From Nitrosopumilaceae archaeon (lineage in GTDB: Archaea; Thermoproteota; Nitrososphaeria; Nitrososphaerales; Nitrosopumilaceae): 64,000 bases of DNA. This document shows positions 34,422-42,685 of this stretch, piece by piece. The DNA lies in contig DASQHX010000011.1 of the NCBI GenBank assembly GCA_035631875.1, positions 124,001-188,000 of the forward strand, in the 5' to 3' direction. The first letter of the stretch is position 1. Each line of letters opens with the position of its first letter. The notes under the pieces are model-generated. The model did no database searches. It saw nothing but the letters and a program-made list of their open reading frames with translations, and was not told the DNA's origin. The translations under genes and the position numbers were made by a program.

Positions 34422-35915
34422 ATGATTGAAAAAATTCTGATAGCAAATAGAGGAGAGATCGCCATAAGAGTTATCAAGACATGTCAAGCTCTGGGAATAA
34501 AATCTGTCGCAGTTTATTCTGATGAGGACATTAACTCAAGACATGTCAAAATGTCATCTGAGGCTTATCATATTGGAGAAGCTTCTCCATCACGAAGCTA
34601 TCTTAACATGGAAAAAATTGTCGAAGTTGCACTAAAGTCTGGCGCAGATGCAATTCACCCAGGTTATGGATTTCTTTCAGAGAATGCCGACTTTGCAGAT
34701 CTCTGTGAAAAAAAGAATCTAAACTTTATCGGACCGTCGGGAAAATCGATGCGACTCTGTGGTGATAAAATGTTATGTAAAGATGCAATGGCAAAAGCAA
34801 AAGTACCAACCGTACCAGGAAGTCCTGGAATAGTTGAAGAAGTAGAAAACGCTCTTGATATTGCTCATAAAATTGGTTATCCTGTATTGTTAAAGTCAGT
34901 ATTTGGAGGCGGTGGTAGAGGAATACGATTAGTACACGATGAAAAAGAACTCAAACAAGCCTTTGAGCTTGCATCTGGAGAATCAAAAGCAGCATTTGGA
35001 AAATCTGCACTCTTTGTAGAAAAATTCTTGCCAAAGATTAGGCACATCGAGTTTCAATTAGCTCGAGATAGTCATGGAAATACAGTGCATATCTTTGAGA
35101 GAGAATGTTCCATTCAACGACGACATCAAAAACTCATCGAAATGTCACCGTCTCCGGTAGTTGATCAAAAAACACGTGACGAAATAGGACAGCTTGCCGT
35201 AAAAGCAGCGATAGCAGTAGATTATAAAAATGCAGGAACTGCAGAATTCTTACGACTTGACGATGGAACGTTTTACTTTATCGAAATAAATGCAAGACTT
35301 CAAGTTGAACATCCAGTAACAGAGCTTGTTTCAGGTCTAGATCTTGTAAAACTACAAATTGATATAGCAAATGGAAAAGAGATTCCATTCAAACAAAAAG
35401 ACTTGAAAGTAAATGGTTGCGCAATAGAATGTAGAATAAATGCAGAAGATACATTTCTTGATTTTGCACCGTCAACAGGATTAATTTCAAATGTAAATAT
35501 TCCATCTGGCCCTGGTGTAAGAGTGGATACCTATCTTTTCTCAGGATGCACCGTTTCACCATACTATGATTCTCTGATGGGAAAGCTCATCACTTGGGGT
35601 GAATCTTTTGAGGAATCCAGAGAAAGAATGCGAATTGCACTATCAGACTTTTACATTGAAGGTGTTGAAACTGCAATTCCTCTCTATAAAACAATACTTG
35701 ACACTAAAGAATTCATCAAAGGAGATCTATCAACAGATTTTCTTGACAGATTCAAAATTTTGGATAGACTACGTGATGATATGTCAAAGGAAATTTTAGA
35801 AAAAACTGATGCCGCTCTTGCTGCTGGAATTATTCACTCAGAATTCCTAAAAAACAAAATTAAAACACAAAAAGATCATGGAATTGGTTGGAAATCACAA
35901 CTGGGTATGACATAA
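34422..35915 (+). CDS. accC: Biotin carboxylase subunit
   Basis: 497 residues from ATG 34422, which gives the standard MIEKILIANRGEIAIR; a TTG six bases earlier is possible. ATP-grasp domain: GYPVLLKSVFGGGGRGIR (landmark GGGGRGIR, about 161-168), FVEKFLP, ECSIQRRHQKLIE (about 228-240), and EINARLQVEHPVTE (about 286-299) with the catalytic Glu/Arg residues. It makes carboxybiotin from bicarbonate and ATP. Two to six bases after the beta subunit. Confidence 0.95.
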   Translation: MIEKILIANRGEIAIRVIKTCQALGIKSVAVYSDEDINSRHVKMSSEAYHIGEASPSRSYLNMEKIVEVALKSGADAIHPGYGFLSENADFADLCEKKNLNFIGPSGKSMRLCGDKMLCKDAMAKAKVPTVPGSPGIVEEVENALDIAHKIGYPVLLKSVFGGGGRGIRLVHDEKELKQAFELASGESKAAFGKSALFVEKFLPKIRHIEFQLARDSHGNTVHIFERECSIQRRHQKLIEMSPSPVVDQKTRDEIGQLAVKAAIAVDYKNAGTAEFLRLDDGTFYFIEINARLQVEHPVTELVSGLDLVKLQIDIANGKEIPFKQKDLKVNGCAIECRINAEDTFLDFAPSTGLISNVNIPSGPGVRVDTYLFSGCTVSPYYDSLMGKLITWGESFEESRERMRIALSDFYIEGVETAIPLYKTILDTKEFIKGDLSTDFLDRFKILDRLRDDMSKEILEKTDAALAAGIIHSEFLKNKIKTQKDHGIGWKSQLGMT

Positions 35916-35917
35916 AA

Positions 35918-36430
35918 ATGGAATTTAAAATTGAAAATCAAGAAAAAAAACTTGACGCAGAGATTCTTAAAATTTCTAACAATTCTGAATATCTGTTAAA
36001 AATACAAGGCAAAGAACGAAATCTTAAGATTCTTAACATGACGGCTGAGGGAATCGAGTTTATGTTGGATAATACATATCATTTTGCAAAATATCTTGAG
36101 AATACAACTGCAAAGATGACACTAGTTGTGGATGGTGTAAAGATAACATTTGATAAGCATTCAGAGTTGGATAAAATCGTCTACAAAAACTCTGGTGTAG
36201 AGTCAGGTGTGGACTCTCAAATATCTCTCAAGAGTCAGATTCCAGGAAGAGTTGTATCAATTAATGTAGCAGTGGGAGATAATGTAAAAAAAGGAGATGT
36301 GATATGCGTTTTAGAATCAATGAAAATGCAGGTATCTATCAAATCACACAAAGATGGTATTATTAAGACAATGAAGATTAAACAAGGAAATTCTGTTGCA
36401 AAGAACGACGTTCTTGTTGAGATTGAATAG
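35918..36430 (+). CDS. Biotin carboxyl carrier protein subunit
   Basis: About 170 residues from ATG 35918, two bases after accC; the earlier in-frame TTG (35888) overlaps accC and is less likely. The C-terminal lipoyl/biotinyl domain has PGRVVSINVAVGDNVKKGDV and the biotin motif LESMKMQ (Lys about 136). The N-terminal 90 residues are a less conserved beta-rich part that likely docks to the other subunits. Third gene of the carboxylase operon. Confidence 0.93.
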   Translation: MEFKIENQEKKLDAEILKISNNSEYLLKIQGKERNLKILNMTAEGIEFMLDNTYHFAKYLENTTAKMTLVVDGVKITFDKHSELDKIVYKNSGVESGVDSQISLKSQIPGRVVSINVAVGDNVKKGDVICVLESMKMQVSIKSHKDGIIKTMKIKQGNSVAKNDVLVEIE

Positions 36431-36474
36431 AAAATATTCTAGTTTAAATTTAGTACAAATTTAAAATAAAGAAA

Positions 36475-36948
36475 TTAATTTCCTTTTTTGAGGAAATCCA
36501 TTATCTCTTGATAGTTTGGTTCAATCAGAGGATTGTCAGAAACCCATTTGTATACCACATTACCTTTTTCATCAACAATAAAGACTGAACGTTTTGCTGC
36601 ATCATATCCCTTTACATGTAAGAGATCTGGCATCAGTACATCATAATCACGTATTGTTTGGCTCTTGTAGTCTCCAAGAATTGGAAAGTTAAGGTGATGT
36701 ATCTCTGCAAAAGCTTTGTTTGCAAATGGTCCATCATTACTAATACCAATTACTTGAGCACCTAGTTTTGATATTTGATCCCACGAATCCCTGAAAGTAC
36801 ACATTTCTTTTGTACAAACTGGTGAGCTTGCTGCAACAAAAAATGATAGTACTACTTTTTTGCCCTTGAACTCATCAAGACTTCGCATTTTCAAATCTGT
36901 ATCTACCAAGATAAAACTTGGAGCTTTGTCTCCTATGCTAATAGTCAT
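36475..36948 (-). CDS. Peroxiredoxin (AhpC/TSA, BCP/AhpE-like)
   Basis: 157 residues from ATG 36948, which is placed for a leaderless RNA from the TATA-like TGATATATGA at about 36968-36977; a longer form from 36978 is possible. Thioredoxin fold with the peroxidatic Cys in SSPVCTKEMCTFRD (C45); C50 could be the resolving Cys. YDAAKRSVFIVDEKGNVVY is the usual strand with the conserved Arg. It reduces peroxides with thiols. Convergent with the carboxylase operon. Confidence 0.92.
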   Translation of the reverse strand: MTISIGDKAPSFILVDTDLKMRSLDEFKGKKVVLSFFVAASSPVCTKEMCTFRDSWDQISKLGAQVIGISNDGPFANKAFAEIHHLNFPILGDYKSQTIRDYDVLMPDLLHVKGYDAAKRSVFIVDEKGNVVYKWVSDNPLIEPNYQEIMDFLKKGN

Positions 36949-36950
36949 AA

Positions 36951-36970
36951 TGACAGATTTATCACTGTCA
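36951..36970. promoter_or_regulatory. Inverted repeat at the peroxiredoxin promoter
   Basis: TGACAG (36951-36956) and CTGTCA (36965-36970) are exact reverse complements with an 8-base spacer. The site fills the space between the TATA-like element and the start codon, where binding would block transcription. A redox-sensing repressor is a reasonable guess; none is identified. Confidence 0.5.
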
Positions 36971-37016
36971 TATATCAATCATTAAGATTTTTAATATTTC
37001 TACATACGTATCAATA

Positions 37017-37028
37017 AATACCGGTATT
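37017..37028. promoter_or_regulatory. Palindrome at the zinc micro-protein promoter
   Basis: AATACCGGTATT is a perfect 12-bp palindrome overlapping the end of a TATA-like AATAAATA (37013-37020). Transcription from it would start about 37040, at the ATG (37042). A second palindrome, ATACGTAT, lies at 37004-37011. It looks like an operator site. Confidence 0.45.
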
Positions 37029-37041
37029 ATGGAGTACTCTC

Positions 37042-37185
37042 ATGACAAGTATGAAATGTGTATCCTGCGGAATTGGATTCTTTTCTGCAACTGGATCTGA
37101 TAAATGTTCAAGATGTACAGAAAAAGATTCACACACAATGGCAGAAGACCACCATGACTCGTGTGGTTGTGGACATAGTCACTAG
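37042..37185 (+). CDS. Zinc-ribbon micro-protein, 47 residues
   Basis: Read directly: ATG 37042 to TAG 37183-37185. MTSMKCVSCGIGFFSATGSD is followed by KCSRCTEKD, giving two CxxC pairs about 17 residues apart, a rubredoxin-like zinc ribbon. The tail DHHDSCGCGHSH is rich in His and Cys and could bind an additional metal ion. The promoter has a TATA-like element and a palindrome. No family name is known to me. Possibly a metal-handling or stress micro-protein; that is inference from the ligands. Confidence 0.7.
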   Translation: MTSMKCVSCGIGFFSATGSDKCSRCTEKDSHTMAEDHHDSCGCGHSH

Positions 37186-37291
37186 CCAATTTTTATAATT
37201 CAACACTAGAAGTTTCGATTATATGGATATTTGAAGAATTTTTATAAATTCGATAAAAAATAATTCTATCTTAAAATAGCGATCACAAAAG

Positions 37292-37708
37292 GTGGATAGC
37301 TTTTTATATTCTCCGGATGGCTTGTTAGCTGCTTTGGTAGGAGAGGTAGCCGGTAGCTTTAGCCCAATTTTACTGATGTTTGGATTTGCAATAGTAGCGA
37401 CAGGACCGGCTCTTATTTTATCTAGAATGATTGCACCAAGGCGAACAAGTAACCCCGTCAAATTTCTGCCAATGGAATCTGGCCAAGTTCCATCAGGAGA
37501 AGGTAGAACTCACTTTATGATGCAATATTATGCATATGTGTTGATGTTTGTGGTTTTTGACGTCATGTCAATTTTTCTGTATGCCTGGGGAAGTACAATA
37601 ATTAATCTTCCAAAAGCAGCCACGCTTCCAATTATAGGATTCTTGGCAATAATGTTTGCATCATTTGCATATGCATTATATCAATCAGGGAGGAAAAATA
37701 TTTGGTAA
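37292..37708 (+). CDS. nuoA: NADH dehydrogenase-like complex I subunit A
   Basis: 138 residues from GTG 37292. Three transmembrane helices. The loop LPMESGQVPSGEGRTHFMMQYYAYVLMFVVFDV (landmarks MESGQVPSGEGR and FVVFDV) has the conserved acidic Glu and Asp residues of NuoA. Start of the eleven-gene complex I operon. A TATA-like TTTATAAATT lies at about 37240-37249. Confidence 0.93.
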   Translation: MDSFLYSPDGLLAALVGEVAGSFSPILLMFGFAIVATGPALILSRMIAPRRTSNPVKFLPMESGQVPSGEGRTHFMMQYYAYVLMFVVFDVMSIFLYAWGSTIINLPKAATLPIIGFLAIMFASFAYALYQSGRKNIW

Positions 37709-37751
37709 CTTTTAAATCAAATACACGATACGTCCGAGGTAGGGAAGAAAA

Positions 37752-38279
37752 TTGCTAAAAGAACTACTTACACCAGAAACAACAGCACATGCCACAAATG
37801 TACTAGTTGGAAAATTAGGAGACGTTCTTGTGAGAGCAATAGGCAAACCACTTGATTATGCCATTAATTGGGGAAGACTTTGGTCGCTTTGGCCAGTTCA
37901 CTTAGAGACAGCCTGTTGTAGTGTAGAGTTTGGAGCTGCATCTAGTCCAAGATATGATGTCGAAAGATTTGGAATCATTGAGGCTTTTGGTTCTCTTAGA
38001 CAATGCGACTTGATTGTAGTAATGGGAACAATTACACGAAAAATGGCTCCACGATTAAGAATGGTATATGATCAGATGGCAGATCCAAAATATGTAATTG
38101 CAATGGGTGCATGTGCAATTACTGGAGGACTTTATTTTGATTCATACAATGTATTACCAGGAATTGATGGAGTTCTTCCGGTAGATGTCTATGTTCCAGG
38201 TTGTCCACCTAGACCTGAAACTCTAATACAAGGATGTATGCTACTTCAAGAAAAAATTAAACGTATGAAGGCGGCATAA
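37752..38279 (+). CDS. nuoB: Complex I subunit B (N2 cluster)
   Basis: 175 residues from TTG 37752. The N2 [4Fe-4S] ligands are visible: tandem CC in ETACCSVEFGA, C in IAMGACAITGG, and C in VPGCPPRPE. It passes electrons to the quinone at the junction with NuoD. Hydrophilic, peripheral arm. Confidence 0.96.
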   Translation: MLKELLTPETTAHATNVLVGKLGDVLVRAIGKPLDYAINWGRLWSLWPVHLETACCSVEFGAASSPRYDVERFGIIEAFGSLRQCDLIVVMGTITRKMAPRLRMVYDQMADPKYVIAMGACAITGGLYFDSYNVLPGIDGVLPVDVYVPGCPPRPETLIQGCMLLQEKIKRMKAA

Positions 38280-38281
38280 TA

Positions 38282-38962
38282 ATGGGCTCTAAAAAAAAAG
38301 TGGATAAAGAATCCAGTGAAACTAACATTGACGCAACAGAATTAGAAAATGATCAAAATAATGAATCAGATGATGACTCTACGAAACTGACAAAAGAAGA
38401 AGCCAAGAAGTATTATGAAGAAAAAGGTATTGATTTATCGCATGATGTTCCAATTCGTGCCCAACCTATACCACCATTTGAAAAATCTATGGCTGATAAG
38501 ATCGTCTCCAAATTTGGACAAAAGGTGGTTGTTGATTATGTAAGACCAAATAGAATAAGAGTGAGTACAAAAAGAGAAGATATTCTAGATATTGCCTATT
38601 TTATTCGTGATGAGCTAAAATTTGATCATGCTGAATCTGTAGGAGGTGTTGACTATCCAGACTCAAAAGAAATTGAGGTTGTTTATCATTTAGGATCATA
38701 TACCGATGAACAACTTGGAAATAAAATATTGTCTTTAGCAACTAGAGTTCCTAGGGAAGATATTCCAAATCCAGGAAATGATAGTACCAGAACGCCATCT
38801 TTACGAGATGTATTTTATAGCGTAGAATTTCATGAAAGAGAATGCTTTGAGATGTTTGGTGTATTTTTTGAAGGTCATCCAGATAATAGAAGATTACTTT
38901 TGCCAGAGGACTGGGCAGATATTCCACCATTTAGAAAAGACTTCAAGATAAAGGGGAGATAA
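38282..38962 (+). CDS. nuoC: Complex I subunit C
   Basis: 226 residues. The first 45 residues are strongly acidic and of low complexity (ELENDQNNESDDDSTKLTKE), an unusual extension for NuoC. The conserved domain follows, ending in SVEFHERECFEMFGVFFEGHPDNRRLLLPEDW (landmarks FHERECFEMFG and RRLLLPEDW), the family signature with the ERE and LLPEDW motifs. It forms the peripheral arm with NuoD. Two bases after nuoB and two before nuoD. Confidence 0.95.
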   Translation: MGSKKKVDKESSETNIDATELENDQNNESDDDSTKLTKEEAKKYYEEKGIDLSHDVPIRAQPIPPFEKSMADKIVSKFGQKVVVDYVRPNRIRVSTKREDILDIAYFIRDELKFDHAESVGGVDYPDSKEIEVVYHLGSYTDEQLGNKILSLATRVPREDIPNPGNDSTRTPSLRDVFYSVEFHERECFEMFGVFFEGHPDNRRLLLPEDWADIPPFRKDFKIKGR

Positions 38963-38964
38963 AA

Positions 38965-40098
38965 ATGACAACACAATTACCGCCAGGTATTCAACTAGAA
39001 ACAGTAGACGACAGAATAATGACTCTAAATGTTGGACCACAACATCCAGGGTCTGGTCATATGAGACTTATCGTAAAAGTTGATGGGGATTACATTGTTT
39101 CCTGCGATCCAGATCCTGGATATGTACATCGCGGAGAAGAAAAAATGGCGGAATATAGAAACTACATACAAAATATTCCACATCTTGAAAGACCAGTAAT
39201 TCATGATTCTTGTAATATTTTATATCCATATTGTCTTGCAGTAGAAGATCTTTTGGGAATTGAAGTTCCAGAGAGAGCAAAATATATCAGAGTAATCGCT
39301 TCGGAACTTAACCGTTGCATCTATACATTATACTGGCTTGCTATTTACGGAATTTTCTTAGGCCATTCAACAATGTTTATGTGGCCAGCAGGAGACCGTG
39401 AACTGTTTATAGATCTGTTAGAAGCTATGTCTGGCGCAAGAGTAACACATGCATATTTTGTCCCAGGTGGTGTAAGAAATGATTTACCAGCTAACTTTGA
39501 AGAAAGATGTCTTAGACAAGTAAATTATTTTGAAAAACGAATAAAGGAATATGAAGCCATTTTCTACCAAAACCCGGTTTTAAAACAAAGAACAGAGGGA
39601 ACTGGTATCTTATCAAGAATGGATGCAATACGACTTGGAACAACAGGCTCTGTACTCCGTGCTTCTGGTGTAGATTTTGACTTACGAAAAAAAGAACCAT
39701 ATGATGTTTATGAGAATCTTGATTTTGAAACTCAAGTTATGAAAGAAGGGGATTCTTACGCAAGATCACGTATTCCATATCTTGAGATGTTTGAAAGTTG
39801 TAGAATAATAAAGGACGCATTAAGAAAAATGCCAAAATCGGGCTCTGTGAGAACCAAGCTAAAACCAAATCCAAAGGGTGGAAATGATGAATCTTATCGA
39901 AGAGTGGAATCTGGAAGGGGATCCTTAGGATTCCATGTTATATCTAACAATAGACCAGAACCATATAGAGTAAAGATAAGTGTTGGTTCATTTAGAAATT
40001 TGATCTGTATTCCATACTTATTAAAAGGTGAGAAGCTTGGAAACATGCCATCTGTTTATTGGAGTTTGAATTACTGGCCTGTGGAGGCTGATAGATAA
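38965..40098 (+). CDS. nuoD: Complex I 49-kDa-type subunit D
   Basis: 377 residues. LNVGPQHPGSGHMRL (about 21-35) holds the quinone-binding His of NuoD; GYVHRGEEKMAEYRNY (about 50-65) and CNILYPYCLAVEDLLG follow. It is related to the large subunit of [NiFe] hydrogenases but lacks their Ni-binding cysteines. It houses the quinone site with NuoB. Confidence 0.96.
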   Translation: MTTQLPPGIQLETVDDRIMTLNVGPQHPGSGHMRLIVKVDGDYIVSCDPDPGYVHRGEEKMAEYRNYIQNIPHLERPVIHDSCNILYPYCLAVEDLLGIEVPERAKYIRVIASELNRCIYTLYWLAIYGIFLGHSTMFMWPAGDRELFIDLLEAMSGARVTHAYFVPGGVRNDLPANFEERCLRQVNYFEKRIKEYEAIFYQNPVLKQRTEGTGILSRMDAIRLGTTGSVLRASGVDFDLRKKEPYDVYENLDFETQVMKEGDSYARSRIPYLEMFESCRIIKDALRKMPKSGSVRTKLKPNPKGGNDESYRRVESGRGSLGFHVISNNRPEPYRVKISVGSFRNLICIPYLLKGEKLGNMPSVYWSLNYWPVEADR

Positions 40099-41400
40099 AT
40101 GTCAACAATTGCACCAGAGTTTAGATTAAGTAGATTCATTGCTTCTCTAACTGATATTATATTTTGGATTCTTCTAATTTTCTCGATTGTTGGATTACCA
40201 CTTGTTTTCATTATACTTTTTTACATTAAACTACCAGTAATCAACGGTCAACTTCTTACACCGTATCTTGCACTGACTTGGATGGCTAATCCTGCAAATA
40301 CGGTCCCTATTATAAAATCATTAATTCATACAGAATTTTTCAGAATTATTGCTTTTCCTGGATTTGGATTTGCAGCTCTTCTTGCAGCAGCAACAATTTT
40401 CGTTGAAAGGAAATTTCTTGCAAAAATACAGCTTCGAGTAGGACCGCTTTATTGTGGGAAGATTGAAGGAATCTTACAACTCATGGGTGATGGATTAAAA
40501 TTAATTTCAAAAGAAATAATCATTCCTGCAAAAGCAGACAAGCCTATCTTCTGGGTTGCACCATTGCTTTTTGTAGGAACCGCTGCCGCATTTGCGTCTC
40601 TAATTCCTGTTGCATCAGGTTGGGTTGTATCAAATCCCAATGTAGGATTATTGGCAGTTTTTGCGACAATTGGATTCTTTCCTATAATTACAGTGCTTTC
40701 ATCATGGTCTGCAAATAGCAAGTGGCCGTTTATTGGTGGAATAAGGGCACTGCACCAAATGATTTCATTTGAAATCCCACTAATACTCTCTCTTCTGGGT
40801 ATTGTCATTTTGACAGGAACTTTAAACCTGACAGAAATTGTAGAATCACAACAACATTACTGGTGGATTGTGTTTATGCCAATAGGTGCAATTGTATTTT
40901 TCACTACAATTTTAGCAGAATTAGAAAGAATCCCATTTGACTTACCAGAAGCAGAAAGTGAAATTGTTGCAGGTTGGTTAACTGAATTTTCTGGTATGAT
41001 GTATGGGCTTATTCAACTAGGAACTTATCTGAAACTATATGCTTTTGCTGGTTTGTTTACAGTATTATTTTTAGGAGGATGGAATGGTCCTATGATCTGG
41101 CCACCATTCCCAGCAGATATCATAACAAATGGAATTACAATTGGTCCAGTAACTGCACATATTGCAGGTCTTCCTCTTTTTGATCAAGACATGCTTAATG
41201 GTACACTTTGGTTTGTAATCAAGACAGTTGGTGTGATACTAGTAATTTTGTTGCCAAGAGGTGTATTCCCAAGAATTAGAATAGATCTGCTATTACATAC
41301 TGGATGGTACAAGCTAATTGGGCTAGCATTCATTAACATCTTTATAGCTCTCGGATTGTTATATGCAGGTGTCTTGGGACACGGAGGATTGATACAATGA
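40099..41400 (+). CDS. nuoH: Complex I membrane subunit H
   Basis: 433 residues, about nine transmembrane helices. ATIFVERKFLAKIQLRVGPLYCGK (landmarks ERKFLAKIQLRVGP) and LAELERIPFDLPEAESEIVAGW (landmarks RIPFDLPEAESE) are the classic NuoH motifs around the quinone channel. N-terminal extension of about 60 residues before the first family motif. Starts directly after the nuoD stop. Confidence 0.96.
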   Translation: MSTIAPEFRLSRFIASLTDIIFWILLIFSIVGLPLVFIILFYIKLPVINGQLLTPYLALTWMANPANTVPIIKSLIHTEFFRIIAFPGFGFAALLAAATIFVERKFLAKIQLRVGPLYCGKIEGILQLMGDGLKLISKEIIIPAKADKPIFWVAPLLFVGTAAAFASLIPVASGWVVSNPNVGLLAVFATIGFFPIITVLSSWSANSKWPFIGGIRALHQMISFEIPLILSLLGIVILTGTLNLTEIVESQQHYWWIVFMPIGAIVFFTTILAELERIPFDLPEAESEIVAGWLTEFSGMMYGLIQLGTYLKLYAFAGLFTVLFLGGWNGPMIWPPFPADIITNGITIGPVTAHIAGLPLFDQDMLNGTLWFVIKTVGVILVILLPRGVFPRIRIDLLLHTGWYKLIGLAFINIFIALGLLYAGVLGHGGLIQ

Positions 41401-41894
41401 GTACTGCAGGTGGAATAATACGAGCTTTGAATTCTGGTGTAAAACACCTTGCCGTGAAGCGATTTACATTACGATATCCAGAACAGAAATTGAAGTTTGT
41501 AGGCGATGGCTTCCAATTCGATCCACAGACAGGTGTAGGAATTGCTGGCCTTAGGGGACGACACATATTGTTTCATGACAAATGTACAGGTTGCCAGCTA
41601 TGTTCTGTTGCATGTGAGGGGATTGCAGAAGCCATTGGTATGGTGAAAGTGAATGAGACTTGGAAACAAAACAAGAAAGCAATAATGCCACAGATCGATT
41701 ATGGAAAATGTGTTTTCTGTGGATTGTGTGTAGATGCATGTCCATTTTATGCCCTCTACATGACAAATGACTACGAGCTTTCTTCATTTACCAAATCTGC
41801 TTTGATCTATACCCCGAGCCAGCTTGCTGTAAAACCAAACATATCCCAAGACGTAGAGATAAAGATTGGCAAACGGGGTGCGACACATGGTTGA
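41397..41894 (+). CDS. nuoI: Complex I ferredoxin-like subunit I
   Basis: 165 residues. Two [4Fe-4S] motifs: CTGCQLCSVACEG (about 62-74) and CVFCGLCVDACPF (about 103-115). The first lacks the usual Pro after the last Cys. With no NuoEFG in this operon, NuoI or the edge next to it is the likely entry for electrons, perhaps from reduced ferredoxin. Overlaps nuoH by four bases. Confidence 0.95.
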   Translation: MSTAGGIIRALNSGVKHLAVKRFTLRYPEQKLKFVGDGFQFDPQTGVGIAGLRGRHILFHDKCTGCQLCSVACEGIAEAIGMVKVNETWKQNKKAIMPQIDYGKCVFCGLCVDACPFYALYMTNDYELSSFTKSALIYTPSQLAVKPNISQDVEIKIGKRGATHG

Positions 41895-42399
41895 TTCTGT
41901 CTTTTTAGCTGTATCTGTTTTAACAATTGGTTCTGCAATTGCTGCACTTGAAATTCGTTCATTGATTTATGGTTCAATAGCTCTTATGATCACACTTTCT
42001 GGAATTGCAGGATTTTTCTTACTCTTAGATGCTCCATTTGTAGCAATGTTTCAACTTTCAGTTTATGTTGGTTCAATTGCAGTTCTCATACTATTTACTG
42101 TGATGCTTGTAAGACGTGAATTAATTTTTAACAAGATAGAAGATCACCGTAGAAGATATGCTGGCATAGGTTTGATGATAATCATAATGCTAGGAATTGG
42201 AACTATAATAATTGGATCTGGATTAAAGACAATGGAAACTAATACTCAAACCATAGATTATAGAAAAATAGGAGAAGATTTTCTTACATATTATTCGCCA
42301 GCACTAATTGTGATGGCACTTATTCTGACATCGTCAGTTATTGGTGCTCTGGCATTAGCAAGAAGGGAGGATGTTACAAATGAGCAACGGACTGATTGA
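41887..42399 (+). CDS. nuoJ: Complex I membrane subunit J
   Basis: 170 residues from ATG 41887, overlapping the end of nuoI; a TTG at 41866 would extend it. Five transmembrane helices. The segment FQLSVYVGSIAVLILFTVML (landmarks VYVGSIAVLILF) is the conserved third helix of NuoJ. Confidence 0.94.
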   Translation: MVDSVFLAVSVLTIGSAIAALEIRSLIYGSIALMITLSGIAGFFLLLDAPFVAMFQLSVYVGSIAVLILFTVMLVRRELIFNKIEDHRRRYAGIGLMIIIMLGIGTIIIGSGLKTMETNTQTIDYRKIGEDFLTYYSPALIVMALILTSSVIGALALARREDVTNEQRTD

Positions 42400-42685
42400 T
42401 TTTGTTCTAGTCTCAGTGGCGCTTTTGGCCATCGGGATATATGGCCTATCTGTAAAAAGAAATGCAATAAGGATGCTTTTTGCTATAGAGATGATTGTTA
42501 ATTCCGCAAACCTAAACTTGGTTGCTTTTGCTCGATTTATTCCAAATAGTCAAGGACAAACACTCGCACTATTTTCTATAGCTATTGCTGCAGCGGAAGT
42601 AGCTGTTGGACTTGCATTAATTATTGTTGCCTATAGAATGTACAGAAATATCGATATCGCAGACTTTAGGAGTTTGAAAGGATAG
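42380..42685 (+). CDS. nuoK: Complex I membrane subunit K
   Basis: 101 residues from ATG 42380, chosen over ATG 42371 because GGGAGG at 42365-42370 lies at a normal Shine-Dalgarno distance from it. Three transmembrane helices. MLFAIEMIVNSANLNLVAFAR and AIAAAEVAVGLALIIVAYR (landmarks FAIEMIVNSANLN and AAAEVAVGLAL) carry the conserved glutamates for proton transfer. Confidence 0.94.
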   Translation: MSNGLIDFVLVSVALLAIGIYGLSVKRNAIRMLFAIEMIVNSANLNLVAFARFIPNSQGQTLALFSIAIAAAEVAVGLALIIVAYRMYRNIDIADFRSLKG

